A DNA stretch of 64,000 nt, taken from positions 1 through 64,000 of the forward strand of contig JAAEPF010000032.1 of assembly GCA_024222295.1 (NCBI GenBank), written 5' to 3'. The notes below the pieces were generated by a model. That model did not search any database. It saw only the letters and a program-made list of their open reading frames with translations, and was not told the DNA's origin. The translations under genes were made by a program, and so were the position numbers. This document shows positions 1 to 8,586 of this stretch, one piece after another (position 1 is the first letter of the stretch; the number at the start of each line of letters is the position of its first letter). The stretch is from Actinomycetes bacterium (GTDB lineage: Bacteria > Actinomycetota > Acidimicrobiia > Acidimicrobiales > Microtrichaceae).

Positions 1-2
1 CG

Positions 3-341
3 GGCGGCAATAGCACTGCTGACGAGGGACCAAGCGATGACAGGGCGGTGGATGACAGGGCGGTGGATGACAGGGCCGTGGATGACACGACCCAGTCCGA
101 CTTCGTCCGAAGCCTGTTGCGTGACGGCCTGTTTCCGGCCATGCGGGTCGACCCGGTGGTGCTGCGGGCGTTCCTTCGCATGTTCAACCTGCTGCAACCA
201 CCGGACTCGCTCCTGTCCGACGCGGACGTGATCGGTCGTGTCATGCAGGTCTACCAGGACCGCGACTCGCGTCCCGAGGAACCACCTCTTGGCCCCGACC
301 GCGACGCGCTGCTGGATGCGGTGCCAGGAGCACCGAACTGA
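3..341 (+). CDS. C-terminal end of a probable FAD-dependent oxidoreductase (partial)
   Basis: The reading frame is open from the left window edge to the TGA, so this is the 3' end of a longer gene. The visible 112 residues begin with a low-complexity acidic linker (DDRAV three times). A conserved-looking tail follows, with FLRMFNLLQPPD, a DADVIGRVMQVYQDRD stretch and LGPDRDALL. From memory this tail resembles the extreme C-terminus of actinobacterial FAD oxidoreductases of the polyprenyl-methoxyphenol hydroxylase type. The FAD-binding half is outside the window, so the family call is tentative. A GTG at 48 could be mistaken for a start, but nothing there resembles a ribosome binding site and the frame continues upstream. 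It converges on the sulfur carrier gene. Confidence 0.4.
   Translation, partial: GGNSTADEGPSDDRAVDDRAVDDRAVDDTTQSDFVRSLLRDGLFPAMRVDPVVLRAFLRMFNLLQPPDSLLSDADVIGRVMQVYQDRDSRPEEPPLGPDRDALLDAVPGAPN
36..80 (+). repeat. 15-bp in-frame tandem repeat, three copies
   Basis: The unit GATGACAGGGCGGTG occurs three times in a row, the last copy with one change. It encodes DDRAV x3 followed by DDT, in frame with the partial oxidoreductase. It probably forms a flexible linker and could vary in copy number by slippage. Confidence 0.85.
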
Positions 342-363
342 ATCCGGTACCTGCGGGTACCGG

Positions 364-639
364 TCAACCGCCGGCGACGGCCGGGATGATCGAGAGCGTT
401 TCGCCGTCGGGAACAGCTGTCTCGACCCCGTCGAGATAACGCACGTCGTCATCGGCCACGAACACGTTGACAAAGCGGCGAAGCGAGCCGTCTTCATCGA
501 ACAGGCGGTCGTTGAACCCCGGGTGGGCGACCTCGAGGGCTGCGAGTGCCTCGGCGACGGTCGACCCCTCTACGTCCACCTGCGATGCTCCGCCGGTGAG
601 TGTGCGGAGGGTGGTGGGGATGCGGATGCTGATGCTCAT
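364..639 (-). CDS. CysO/MoaD-like ubiquitin-fold sulfur carrier protein
   Basis: This 91-residue protein ends in the diglycine tail VAGG that sulfur carriers need for C-terminal adenylation and thiocarboxylation. The stretch RRFVNVFVADDDVRYLDG, followed by DGETLSIIPAVAGG, closely resembles mycobacterial CysO, which delivers sulfide to the cysteine synthase CysM. MoaD and ThiS share the fold but match these segments less well. An AGGAGA motif lies a few bases before the ATG. No cysM or Mec+ hydrolase gene is adjacent, so the cysteine role is inferred from sequence similarity alone. The gene is divergent from the GpgS gene. Confidence 0.8.
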   Translation of the reverse strand: MSISIRIPTTLRTLTGGASQVDVEGSTVAEALAALEVAHPGFNDRLFDEDGSLRRFVNVFVADDDVRYLDGVETAVPDGETLSIIPAVAGG

Positions 640-890
640 CGTGTTTCTCCTGGCGAAACTGACCGCTGGATCGTATGCGAGCCACTAAACACCCGCGACA
701 TCGACAAGATTCCCAACAGGGGAACATCGCGCGCCACAGTTCCGTTGGAAACCGTGCGGGTGCACCGCCTGTATGCGCACCGCGATGGTAAGGGGCGCCC
801 CGGGCGGTACCGTGTTCACATGCGCCGTGCGATGCAGGGCGTCACACCACAACCCGGACTCGCCAACGCGGATCCGCCAAGGAGCACTTC

Positions 891-1823
891 ATGGTTGCCG
901 TTGACACGGACCACATGGAGCCAGGTGCGATCCGCACCCGACATCACCGCTACTACCCGATCCCGCGCCTGATCGAGGCGAAGGGAGCCACCACCGTTTC
1001 GGTATGCCTTCCTGCCCGCAACGAGGAGTCGACCGTCGGCGAGATAGTGGCGACGGTGCGACACGACCTTCTTGATGCGGGCGTGATCGACGAACTCCTC
1101 GTGGTCGATGACCACTCGACCGATTCCACCGCGAGCGTGGCCAGCCGGGCGGGCGCCCGGGTGGTTGCCGCCGCCGACATCCTCCCCGAGTACGGCGAGG
1201 GACATGGCAAGGGTGAAGTGCTCTGGAAGTCCCTGCTCGAGACCACAGGCGACGTGGTGCTCTGGTGCGACAGCGATCTGCGCGAGTTCCACCACCGATT
1301 CGTCACCGGGTTGCTGGGTCCGTTGCTCTGCGAGGACGACGTCGACTTCGTGAAGGGCTTCTACCGGCGCCCCGAGTCAGATGGCGAAGGTGGTGGCAGG
1401 GTCACCGAACTCGTTGCGCGACCCTTGCTCTCCCTGTTGTTCCCCGAGCTGACCGGCATCAAGCAGCCACTGTCGGGTGAATACGGCGGCAGACGGGAGG
1501 TGCTCGACAAACTCCCGTTCGTGGAGGGCTACGGCGTGGAGATGGGCTTGCTCGTGGACCTCGCCCGTCGGTTCGGCACCGACGGGATCGTGCAGGTCGA
1601 CCTCGACGTGCGCCACCACCGCAACAGGCCACTCGAGGAGCTGTCACCGCAGGCGGCCGCAATCATGCAGACCGCTCTTCGCCGAGTGCACCGCGACCTC
1701 GTGCCCGTGGTCGCCGACCTGGTGCGCGGAGCCGAGTCGACCGAGATCGAAGCTGCGGAGCGCCCTCCGATGATCGAGGTCGCCGAGTACCTGGCGCGCA
1801 TCCCGGCTGCCGTCGGAGCCTGA
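891..1823 (+). CDS. gpgS: Glucosyl-3-phosphoglycerate synthase (GT81)
   Basis: GpgS transfers glucose from UDP-glucose to 3-phosphoglycerate. This is the first step toward glucosylglycerate, an osmolyte and, in mycobacteria, the primer of methylglucose lipopolysaccharides. The 310-residue protein has the GT-A features VSVCLPARNEE (about 36-46), VVDDHSTDS (71-79) and the metal-binding CDSD (126-129). A C-terminal segment GYGVEMGLLVDLARRFG is typical of the family. The ATG at 891 has AAGGAG at 879-884. It sits tail to tail with glycerate kinase three bases away. The partner phosphatase GpgP is not visible in the window. Confidence 0.85.
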   Translation: MVAVDTDHMEPGAIRTRHHRYYPIPRLIEAKGATTVSVCLPARNEESTVGEIVATVRHDLLDAGVIDELLVVDDHSTDSTASVASRAGARVVAAADILPEYGEGHGKGEVLWKSLLETTGDVVLWCDSDLREFHHRFVTGLLGPLLCEDDVDFVKGFYRRPESDGEGGGRVTELVARPLLSLLFPELTGIKQPLSGEYGGRREVLDKLPFVEGYGVEMGLLVDLARRFGTDGIVQVDLDVRHHRNRPLEELSPQAAAIMQTALRRVHRDLVPVVADLVRGAESTEIEAAERPPMIEVAEYLARIPAAVGA

Positions 1824-1826
1824 GCC

Positions 1827-2825
1827 TCAACCACCGCCGGACAGCATCTGCTCCACTTCGGTGGCGGCCTCGAACAGGCAACCCCCGGCATCGCCGAGAG
1901 CCTGTTCCTCGCCGTAGGTCTCAACGAGTGACACCGTCGGTATCCGTTCGGTGGCCGAGTCGAACGCTTGCCCGACAACAGCCACCACTGGCACCCGCGC
2001 ATGCCGGGCGGTGTCCAGCACACCACCAACGACCTTGCCATCGAATGACTCCTCGTCGAGAAACCCCTCACCCGTGACCACGGCGTCGACACCTTCGAGT
2101 GCCTCGTCGAATCCCAGGCGATCCGCAACGAGGTCGAAGCCGGACTCGAGTTCGGCCCCCGCACACGCGAGCCCGCCGGCCAGACCTCCGGCGGCCCCGG
2201 CCCCCGGCAGCGACGTCACATCGACCCCGTAGTCATCCTCGTACACGCCGACCAGGGCCTCGAGGCGTCGCTGGAGCAGCTCCACCTGGGCCTCGGTGGC
2301 GCCCTTTTGGGGAGCGAACACACGCGCCGCGTCCACGAAGCCGATGGCCACATCACAGGCGACGGTGATCCGCACGCCACGAAGGCGGTGCAGTGGGAAC
2401 AGCGCCCGGAGCGCGCCAAGGCCCCCGTCGGTGGTTGCCGAACCGCCGACTGCCACGATCACTTCCTTCGCGCCCGACTCGACTGCTGTGGAGATCAGCT
2501 CGCCCGTGCCATGTGTTGACGCGGACACCGGGTCGTTTCCCTCGGCGCCGCCCACCAGTTCCAGTCCGGAGGCACGTGCCATCTCGATCACGGCAGTCCC
2601 ACCCGACAGCCGCCACGGCGCCTGTACCGGATCACCCAGCGGGTCGGACACGACGGTGGCCTTGTTGGCGCCGCCGAGTACTTCGAGGGTGCCCTCGCCT
2701 CCATCGGCCAGCGGCATCTCGGTCACCTCGTGGCCCGCCCGGCGCAGCCCTGCGCCGAGCGCAGCAGCCGCCTGCGCGGCTGTGAGGGTCCCGCGGAACT
2801 TGTCGGGAGCCACCAGGATTCGCAC
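1827..2825 (-). CDS. Glycerate kinase (GarK/GlxK family)
   Basis: This enzyme phosphorylates D-glycerate with ATP, probably to 2-phosphoglycerate as in the GarK family. The 332-residue length is near the family norm of about 370. Characteristic segments are the start MRILVAPDKFRGTLTA, the ADGGEGTLEVL motif near residue 41, VAVGGSATTDGGLGAL near 145 and GAGAAGGLAGGLACAGAELESGFD near 210. It lies between gpgS and a GT20 gene on the opposite strand. A plausible role, inferred from that context, is salvage of glycerate released when glucosylglycerate is hydrolysed. General glycerate metabolism is equally possible. Confidence 0.9.
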   Translation of the reverse strand: MRILVAPDKFRGTLTAAQAAAALGAGLRRAGHEVTEMPLADGGEGTLEVLGGANKATVVSDPLGDPVQAPWRLSGGTAVIEMARASGLELVGGAEGNDPVSASTHGTGELISTAVESGAKEVIVAVGGSATTDGGLGALRALFPLHRLRGVRITVACDVAIGFVDAARVFAPQKGATEAQVELLQRRLEALVGVYEDDYGVDVTSLPGAGAAGGLAGGLACAGAELESGFDLVADRLGFDEALEGVDAVVTGEGFLDEESFDGKVVGGVLDTARHARVPVVAVVGQAFDSATERIPTVSLVETYGEEQALGDAGGCLFEAATEVEQMLSGGG

Positions 2826-2907
2826 TCCGCAACCCTACGACTCGCCGGGATCAGCGTCGCCCAGGCCCGACGCATGGAGGGCACGGCGTGGCTCCTATGG
2901 TGGGACC

Positions 2908-4287
2908 ATGGCCGATGCAAGCAGCCGACCGGTGGTTATCGCGTCCAATCGCGGCCCGCTCTCGTTCAGCCTCGTCGATGGCGAGCCGGTTGGCCGCCGT
3001 GGCTCCGGTGGGCTGGTGTCGGGGCTGGCTCCGCTGGTCGAGTCCGGCCAGGCGCGGTGGATCGCCGCGGCCATGTCCGACGCCGATCGCGCAGCGGCTG
3101 GCGACGACGGGATCGTCGAAGCCGATGGCCTGACGGTGCACATGTTGGACATCGACCCCGAGGTTCATCGTCGCTACTACGACGAGGTGTCGAATTCGAC
3201 GCTGTGGTTCGTGCACCACGGGCTGTACGACCTGGTCCGCAGCCCCGCCTTCGATGTCGGTTGGTGGGAGGCGTGGGAGTCCTACCGCCAGGTCAACGCT
3301 GCATTCGCGGACGCAATCGTGGCCGACGCACCCCCCGGGGCGACCGTGCTCGTGCAGGACTACCATCTGTGCCTGGTGGCACGGAGAGCACGCGTGGAGC
3401 GCGACGACTTGCGCTTCGTGCACTTCCACCACACGCCTTTCGCCGGGCCGGACGGCCTGCGAGTACTACCGCCGGTGGTACGCAGCGAGTTGCTCGAGGG
3501 CCTGGCCAGCCACGACGCCTGCGGATTCCACACCAAGCAGTGGGAGTCCAACTACCGCCAGTGCCAGGAGGCCTTCGGTGGGATCGAGGGCAGTACATTC
3601 GCCGCCACGATCAACTCCGACATGGACGACCTGCGCAATGTGGCCAGGTCGAAGGCGTGCGAGACCGCACTCGCGGAACTGGCACCGGTGATGGCCGACC
3701 GCGCCGTCATCGCACGTGTCGATCGGATGGAGCTGTCGAAGAACATCGTGCGCGGGTTCGCCGCCTACAACCGCCTGCTGGAGCGCCGCCATGACTTGCA
3801 CACCAAGGTGGTGTTCCTGGCCTGCTGTTATCCGTCGCGCCTGGGCGTGGAGGACTACCGCCGCTACCACGACGAGGTGATCGAGGCGGTCGAGGCCGTC
3901 AACGAGCGCTGGGGCACCGACGACTGGACCCCCGTCGTGCTGATGACCGAGGACGACTTCCCGCGGTCGGTGGCCGTGCTGCGCAGCTACGACGTGCTGT
4001 TGGTCAACCCGATCCGCGACGGCCTCAATCTGGTCGCCAAGGAGGGGCCGGTGCTCAACGAGCGCGACGGCCAGCTGGTGCTGTCCACCGAGGCCGGAGC
4101 GTGGACCGAGCTGGCCGACGCAGCGGACCCCGTCTTCCCATTCGATGTGGAGGCGACCACCGACACGCTCGAGGCAGCGCTGGAGCGCGAGCCGGAACAG
4201 CGAGCGTTCAGGGCAAGCGAACTGGCCGAGTCAGCGGCGCTACGCACCCCACAGGACTGGTTGGAGGACCAGCTACGGGCGGTGTGA
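2908..4287 (+). CDS. GT20 trehalose-6-phosphate synthase-like glycosyltransferase
   Basis: The 459-residue protein is an OtsA-family retaining glycosyltransferase. Visible signatures are VIASNRGPLSF at the N-terminus, the GSGGLVSGL glycine loop, VLVQDYHLCLV, FVHFHHTPFAGPD, DRMELSKNIVRGF (sugar-nucleotide site) and NPIRDGLNLVAKEGPVLN (acceptor/donor loop). The usual product is trehalose-6-phosphate from UDP- or GDP-glucose plus glucose-6-phosphate. Relatives make glucosylglycerol-phosphate or act on pseudo-sugars, and I cannot separate these by eye. The start is the ATG at 2908, because upstream in-frame sequence runs antisense through glycerate kinase. No trehalose-phosphatase gene is adjacent. 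It probably works with gpgS in compatible-solute synthesis. Confidence 0.8.
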   Translation: MADASSRPVVIASNRGPLSFSLVDGEPVGRRGSGGLVSGLAPLVESGQARWIAAAMSDADRAAAGDDGIVEADGLTVHMLDIDPEVHRRYYDEVSNSTLWFVHHGLYDLVRSPAFDVGWWEAWESYRQVNAAFADAIVADAPPGATVLVQDYHLCLVARRARVERDDLRFVHFHHTPFAGPDGLRVLPPVVRSELLEGLASHDACGFHTKQWESNYRQCQEAFGGIEGSTFAATINSDMDDLRNVARSKACETALAELAPVMADRAVIARVDRMELSKNIVRGFAAYNRLLERRHDLHTKVVFLACCYPSRLGVEDYRRYHDEVIEAVEAVNERWGTDDWTPVVLMTEDDFPRSVAVLRSYDVLLVNPIRDGLNLVAKEGPVLNERDGQLVLSTEAGAWTELADAADPVFPFDVEATTDTLEAALEREPEQRAFRASELAESAALRTPQDWLEDQLRAV

Positions 4288-4308
4288 GCACCGGGTGACC
4301 CCGATGGG

Positions 4309-4914
4309 TCAGCCCGGCACCGTGGTGGTCGTCTCGCCGGCGGCGGTGGTGGTCGTTTCGCCGGTGCCGGACACAACACCCTGCGCGTCGGGTCCAACCA
4401 CCACGATCACACCGACCCCCGCAGGCTGCCCGTCAACGAGGGGCTGAGCCGGGATCGGCTGCACCTGCTCCGGCGGAAGGCCGAACAGCGAGGCGACGGC
4501 CGTGGCGTTGGGCTGGAATCCCTCCGCGTAATAGACCACCGTGAGCGATACATCAGCGATGGCGTCCGTGGGATCAGTCGGCTGGTTGGTGTAGCCCTGC
4601 GCAGCCAGGAATGCGGCCGTGTCACCGGCAAGCCCGGAGATGCCGGCACCGTTGGCCGCGAGCACCGGTACGTCGGCGGGCGCGACTGTGGTTGGCACCG
4701 TTGTGGTGGTGTCGTCGGCGGGGGCGGTGGTATCTGAACTCTCGCCGCCCTCGCCGATGTCGACGCTCTGGTCGTCCTGGTCGAATCCGACGGTGCCACC
4801 GGCCGCGAGAAGGATGGCGCCGAGCACCACGGCGACGATCACGAGGATGAATCCCCTCGATGCCGGGTCGGGACCGGAGGGGGCAGGCCTGCGCCTGCGC
4901 TGCGCGGAGGTCAT
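4309..4914 (-). CDS. Membrane-anchored LytR_C-domain protein
   Basis: The 201-residue protein has a basic N-terminus (QRRRRPAP) and one transmembrane segment at about 24-44 (FILVIVAVVLGAILLAAGG). A Thr/Asp-rich linker follows, then a LytR_C domain at about 85-180, recognisable by VLAANGAGISGLAGDTAAFLAAQGY and the TVVYYAEGF strand. LytR_C domains occur at the C-terminus of LCP cell-wall ligases and alone as here. The alone form has no assigned reaction. A second Thr-rich tail (TTTTAAGETTTTVPG) ends the protein. It is probably exported and faces the cell wall. Confidence 0.75.
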   Translation of the reverse strand: MTSAQRRRRPAPSGPDPASRGFILVIVAVVLGAILLAAGGTVGFDQDDQSVDIGEGGESSDTTAPADDTTTTVPTTVAPADVPVLAANGAGISGLAGDTAAFLAAQGYTNQPTDPTDAIADVSLTVVYYAEGFQPNATAVASLFGLPPEQVQPIPAQPLVDGQPAGVGVIVVVGPDAQGVVSGTGETTTTAAGETTTTVPG

Positions 4915-4964
4915 GGCAGAACTGTAGCTTGCACCCGTACCGCAGGAGCTAGATGGAGCGATAG

Positions 4965-5657
4965 ATGGAAAAGGTCATCCACTTGCTGCGCACCCGGCCG
5001 TCACAGGGGCGCAGCGAGCTCGCCGAGGCGGTGATGGGTGCCATGGCCGCGATCGAAGCGACGGGGGGCTCCGACACGACGGTGCACCTAGTCGACGACA
5101 CGGTCACGATCGACGGGCCGATGCCCTGCCCCGATGGGGAGCTTCCCTTGCGCGCAGCCGTGTCCACCTGGGTGGCCGCGCACGACCTGAGCGACGTTGC
5201 CGCTGTGCTCGAGCCTCTGGCCGAACGCTGCGATGGCTACCTGGTGACCGAGGCGGTCTACTCCGAGTACGGGCAACGCCGCGGTGAGCTTCGAGACTGG
5301 CCCGCAGGTGAGCGCACACCGGGCATCTGCACCGTCGCGGTGGTCGCGCGCAACCCTGCGCTCGACCACCGGACATTCCGCGAGCTCTGGTACGGGCGGC
5401 AGTCTCCGATGTCAGAGGCGGCCCAGCCGAGGCTGCGCTACGTGCGCAACACGGTGGTCGACCCGATCACGCCGGGTGCAGCGCCACTAGACGGGATCGT
5501 CATGGAGAGCTGGCCCTCCCAGGATGTGGTGGACGACCTCATCGCCTTCCACAATGACGACGCGGAAAACCTCACCGTGATGATGGACACCGTGTCGCGG
5601 CTGTTCGACATGTCGAGCCTGCGCTCGGTCGCCATGGCCGAGTACCTGATGCACTGA
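4965..5657 (+). CDS. EthD-domain protein
   Basis: This 230-residue protein belongs by appearance to the EthD dimeric alpha-beta barrel superfamily. It has two ferredoxin-like halves, with segments such as MEKVIHLLRTRPSQ and the late repeat of that pattern beginning TVAVVARNPALDHRTFRELWYGRQ. EthD proteins accompany ether and steroid degradation systems, but many are of unknown function. No cytochrome P450 or ferredoxin gene is nearby, so the substrate cannot be inferred. The ATG follows a GGAGCG motif at close spacing. Confidence 0.65.
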   Translation: MEKVIHLLRTRPSQGRSELAEAVMGAMAAIEATGGSDTTVHLVDDTVTIDGPMPCPDGELPLRAAVSTWVAAHDLSDVAAVLEPLAERCDGYLVTEAVYSEYGQRRGELRDWPAGERTPGICTVAVVARNPALDHRTFRELWYGRQSPMSEAAQPRLRYVRNTVVDPITPGAAPLDGIVMESWPSQDVVDDLIAFHNDDAENLTVMMDTVSRLFDMSSLRSVAMAEYLMH

Positions 5658-5688
5658 CAGCGTTGCGCCGACTCGTTCAGCGAGCCTC

Positions 5689-6192
5689 TCAGAAGGCTGC
5701 GTTGAACCAGACCCACTCCGCGTCCGGGTAGACCGTCTCGCAGGGGATGGTGTCGCCGTCGGCGTCCATGTGCGAGGGCAGTCCCCACATCAGGTAGTAG
5801 GACAGCGCGTCGTAAGTGTCGTAGCCGGCGTCGGCGAGGTCGCGGCAGAACAGTCCCGCGGGCTGCTCGAGCACGTCGCCGACGCCTCTCGGCCCCGGCG
5901 CGGCCGTCGCCGGGGGCGCCTGTGTAGTCAGAGCGGCCGTGGTCGGTGCGACAGTGGTACTGGACGAGGAGCTCGAGGTGGTGGCGTCGGCCGCGACGTC
6001 ATCGCCGGGGTCCTTGTCGGGGTCTGAGCTGCGGCCCATCAGGAAGGCTCCAGTGATGAGTCCACCGATGAGGATGACTCCGAGAGCCGACAGGATCGCG
6101 ATCAGCAGCCCCCTGCTGGCACCGTCCGGCGGTGGCGCCGGGGTCTGGAACTCCGGGGGCGGAGGACCTCCGGGCGTGGCTGGCTGGTTCAT
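5689..6192 (-). CDS. Membrane-anchored protein with excalibur-like C-terminal motif
   Basis: The 167-residue protein starts with a proline-rich cytoplasmic segment. A transmembrane helix at about 28-50 (GLLIAILSALGVILIGGLITGAF) and a Ser/Thr/Ala linker follow. The extracellular tail has two cysteines and an acidic MDADGDTIPCE motif like the calcium-binding loop of excalibur domains (DxDxDGxxCE). The gene has a strong AGGAGG and begins 18 bases after the M23 lipoprotein gene on the same strand, so the two are likely cotranscribed. A cell-wall-associated role is inferred. Confidence 0.6.
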   Translation of the reverse strand: MNQPATPGGPPPPEFQTPAPPPDGASRGLLIAILSALGVILIGGLITGAFLMGRSSDPDKDPGDDVAADATTSSSSSSTTVAPTTAALTTQAPPATAAPGPRGVGDVLEQPAGLFCRDLADAGYDTYDALSYYLMWGLPSHMDADGDTIPCETVYPDAEWVWFNAAF

Positions 6193-6210
6193 GTCGACAC
6201 CTCCTGTGCC

Positions 6211-6945
6211 TCAGCAACTCAGTGGATCGATCTCCTCCGAGGGTGCCGTGTCGGTTCCGTCTCTCCACGCGTCGAGATGTGGTTGCGGCCATACCTCCCC
6301 GCGACGGCGTTCCCAGTCGCCGGGCCCGCACGGGGCGGACAGACCGAAGTGCAGGTGGCAGCCGGTGCCACGGGCGTTGCCCGAGTCACCCACGGCGCCT
6401 ACGCGCTGACCGGCGCTGACCCGCGTGCCGGCGTCGATACCGGGCGCCACCTCTGCGAGGTGGCTGCCGTAGTAGCGCACGCCATCGTCGCCCACGAGCG
6501 ACACCAGCCGTCCGCTGCGGGTGGCGCCGTTGTCGGTTCCAGAACTCCACTCGTCGGCGTGTGACACCTCGTCGATCACGCCGCTGGTGACGGCGACCAC
6601 GTCCGATCCACACGGGGCGAAGATGTCCGCCGCAAGGTAGTCGTGGTGGCTCGGGTCATAGGAAGCAGCACCGGCGGGCTGCACCGGAAAGACGTGCGGG
6701 TACGGCACCTGGACTGTCGCTGTCGTCGTGACGGTCGTGGTCGACGATGGCGCTGTCGCAACGGTCATCGCAGCGGTTGTCGTGGGAGCGGTCGTGGTCG
6801 ACCTGGTGGTGGCAGTAGTGGAAGACCCTGGCCCGGCTGCGGTCGTTGGAGCCGTCTGCTCGGAGCCGCCGCAACCTGCCGCCAACACCAGCGTGGCCAA
6901 GGGTGCTGCCAGGAGCGCACCGAGGACCGTTGCTCTCCGCTCCAT
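6211..6945 (-). CDS. M23-family metallopeptidase-like lipoprotein
   Basis: The 244-residue protein has a lipoprotein signal peptide ending in VLAAGC, then a long Thr-rich linker, then an M23 (LytM/DD-endopeptidase) domain. Zinc-ligand segments are visible: HHDYLAADIFAP (H-x-x-x-D region) and CHLHFG (HxH), with GARVSAGQ-like turns between. Active family members cleave peptide cross-links in peptidoglycan. The domain is compact but keeps its metal ligands, so activity is plausible. It is the first gene of a pair with the excalibur-like gene downstream. Confidence 0.8.
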   Translation of the reverse strand: MERRATVLGALLAAPLATLVLAAGCGGSEQTAPTTAAGPGSSTTATTRSTTTAPTTTAAMTVATAPSSTTTVTTTATVQVPYPHVFPVQPAGAASYDPSHHDYLAADIFAPCGSDVVAVTSGVIDEVSHADEWSSGTDNGATRSGRLVSLVGDDGVRYYGSHLAEVAPGIDAGTRVSAGQRVGAVGDSGNARGTGCHLHFGLSAPCGPGDWERRRGEVWPQPHLDAWRDGTDTAPSEEIDPLSC

Positions 6946-7120
6946 ACCCCAATTCTACCGGATCCTTGCATCAACAATCGATGAGAGACCCAGCTCGTCT
7001 CGTGCTGGCCGACCAGCCGTCGGCGCAGCCCGCACACCGCACGATCACTCCGCCAGCAGACCGGATACGAGCTGGTGCCGGACGCTCCGGCACGGTGTCC
7101 GGCCTGCTGCCGGGAGGGCC

Positions 7121-7519
7121 TCAGCCCAGGAGTTCCTCGTCTCCGTACACGACCAGCCCGTACAGGACGAGAGCGGCCAGGACGACGCCGATGAACGCCG
7201 GGATCGGGTATGCGTACAACCAGAGGAAGTTCGACACTAGGCCGACGGATGCGGCGGCAACTCCCGTCCAACGAGCCCACTGGGCCCGTTGGAACACCGC
7301 GAGACCGGCGAGGAACACCAGAATGCCGACCAGCAGGTAGATCCAGCCCCACAGACCGAGATCGGTGTTGTAGTAGAACGCGTCGACCACAGTGTCGGAT
7401 CGGTCGAGAGCCCAAAGGCCGTCTAGGAACAGCTTGATCCCCAGCAGCAGCAGCATGATCCCCGAAAAGACGATCCAGCCGCGCCCGGCTTCCCTTGCAC
7501 GTGGACTTGCAGTGGTCAT
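7121..7519 (-). CDS. Four-helix membrane protein (DUF7144-like)
   Basis: The 132-residue protein has four predicted transmembrane segments: WIVFSGIMLLLLGIKLFLDGLW, WIYLLVGILVFLAGLAVF, WTGVAAASVGLVSNFLWLYAY and IGVVLAALVLYGLVVYG. The loop GLWALDRSDT and the closing YPIPAF...VVYGDEEL match a widespread actinobacterial membrane family recorded, as I recall it, as DUF7144. Its function is unknown. The ATG is preceded by an AGGGG motif. Confidence 0.7.
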   Translation of the reverse strand: MTTASPRAREAGRGWIVFSGIMLLLLGIKLFLDGLWALDRSDTVVDAFYYNTDLGLWGWIYLLVGILVFLAGLAVFQRAQWARWTGVAAASVGLVSNFLWLYAYPIPAFIGVVLAALVLYGLVVYGDEELLG

Positions 7520-7908
7520 TTGGTGGCCCCTTTTGTTGGCCCCAGCACCGCAACCTTATTTCGGAGCTCGGGCAGGCAGGTGGAAATGGCTCGTCAGGCC
7601 AGAACAGGTGTGTCGGAACTTCTCGCAGTGAACCGGATACTCAGGATCCGTTGAGAAGGGATCGGGGATAGATGGGTCACGACGTGTTGGCTACACGCAC
7701 CGCGCACACAGCGCGCGCGGGAACCGAGATGCGTACAGGTCAGCTGGACGGTTAACGGCTCAGAACCTTGGCGTTGCTGGGGGTTGCCAACAGGATGTGG
7801 CAGATCGTGTTCTCTCGTACTTCACAAGGACTCGTAGAAGCCGAGATCTCTATTGCAGGACCGGCAGGGTATTCGTGGTTGAAGATCTGTGCCGAACCAT
7901 CGTGGTGT
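7520..7908. other. Non-coding stretch with a gene-end remnant
   Basis: No convincing gene is seen in this interval. The right half is visibly less GC-rich than neighbouring genes. The only recognisable content is a 56-bp copy of the 3' end of the SnoaL-like gene near 12.8 kb (7626-7681). Short open frames here lack a plausible start and protein-like composition. Confidence 0.6.
7626..7681 (-). repeat. Dispersed copy of the SnoaL-like gene 3' end
   Basis: This segment aligns with 12806-12862 with a one-base gap and a few substitutions. It shares CGGATACTCAGGA and ATCGGGGAT blocks. Read on the minus strand it gives RDPSIPDPF, the same residues that close the SnoaL-like protein, but the stop codon region has diverged. 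No other part of that gene is recognisable upstream, so it is a remnant or a mobile fragment. Confidence 0.75.
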
Positions 7909-8586
7909 TCAGCAGCCATCCTGCAGGATTATCTCCGGGATGGGAGGAGTGAACGATTCTGGTGATTCGCACGGGTTCGGGTCAGACACGGGGTCCAAGC
8001 CGCCCACGAGGCTAACCCAGTTGCCGTCCCTCATTGCCAGAATGAACTTGGTGTCGCCTTCTGTACCAGCCGCGTAGCCGTCGGCGCACGCGTAGTTGGT
8101 CAGGGTGGTGCTCGGGTCACCGCCTAGAGCATCAACAAGATCTACCGCCGTGCATCCCGGATCCCCGGAGTCCGGTGAGGAGGTGGTGGTGCTGGCAGCT
8201 GAGGTGACGGTGGTGGAGGCGGATGAGCCGCAAACAGTCTTGCCGTCGGCGACCGCCTTCTTCAGAGCTGCCTCCGTCTCAGGACCCAACTCCCCGTCGG
8301 CTGAGAGACCGGCATCCTTTTGGAACTGCAGGAGCGCCGCATCAGATTGCGACCCAAGAATTCCGTCAACCTGACCGTCGTAGCAACCGACGTCGGCGAG
8401 TTCCTGTTGTATCTCCTTGTCAAAGCGAGCCGTAGCGGCCGATTCTGAGGACCCGCCGGAGCCGCTTGACTCCTTGGAGGTAGTTGTTGTCGATGTATCG
8501 GTTGAGTCATCGGAAGAACAAGAGACAGCGCCCAACAGGAGCAAGCCGAAGAACAATGAAGAAATGACACGCCCGGACCTGGTCAT
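7909..8586 (-). CDS. Lipoprotein with peptidoglycan-binding domain
   Basis: The 225-residue protein has a lipobox (LLLGAVSC) and a Ser/Thr linker. A PG_binding_1 domain at about 55-110 follows (IQQELADVGCYDGQVDGILG, then DAALLQFQKDAGLSADGELGPETEAAL). A second linker leads to a C-terminal region of about 80 residues with four cysteines (CTAVDLVDALGG, YACADGYAA). The C-terminal part is unassigned. Base use is less GC-rich than the flanking core genes: positions 8461-8520 contain 30 G+C of 60. The protein is likely tethered to the membrane outer face and docks on the wall. Confidence 0.75.
   Translation of the reverse strand: MTRSGRVISSLFFGLLLLGAVSCSSDDSTDTSTTTTSKESSGSGGSSESAATARFDKEIQQELADVGCYDGQVDGILGSQSDAALLQFQKDAGLSADGELGPETEAALKKAVADGKTVCGSSASTTVTSAASTTTSSPDSGDPGCTAVDLVDALGGDPSTTLTNYACADGYAAGTEGDTKFILAMRDGNWVSLVGGLDPVSDPNPCESPESFTPPIPEIILQDGC

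Noticed and set aside
710-724. Palindrome TTCCCAACAGGGGAA between the sulfur carrier and gpgS
   Set aside because: It could be an operator, but there is no local regulator and the stem is short; not enough support.
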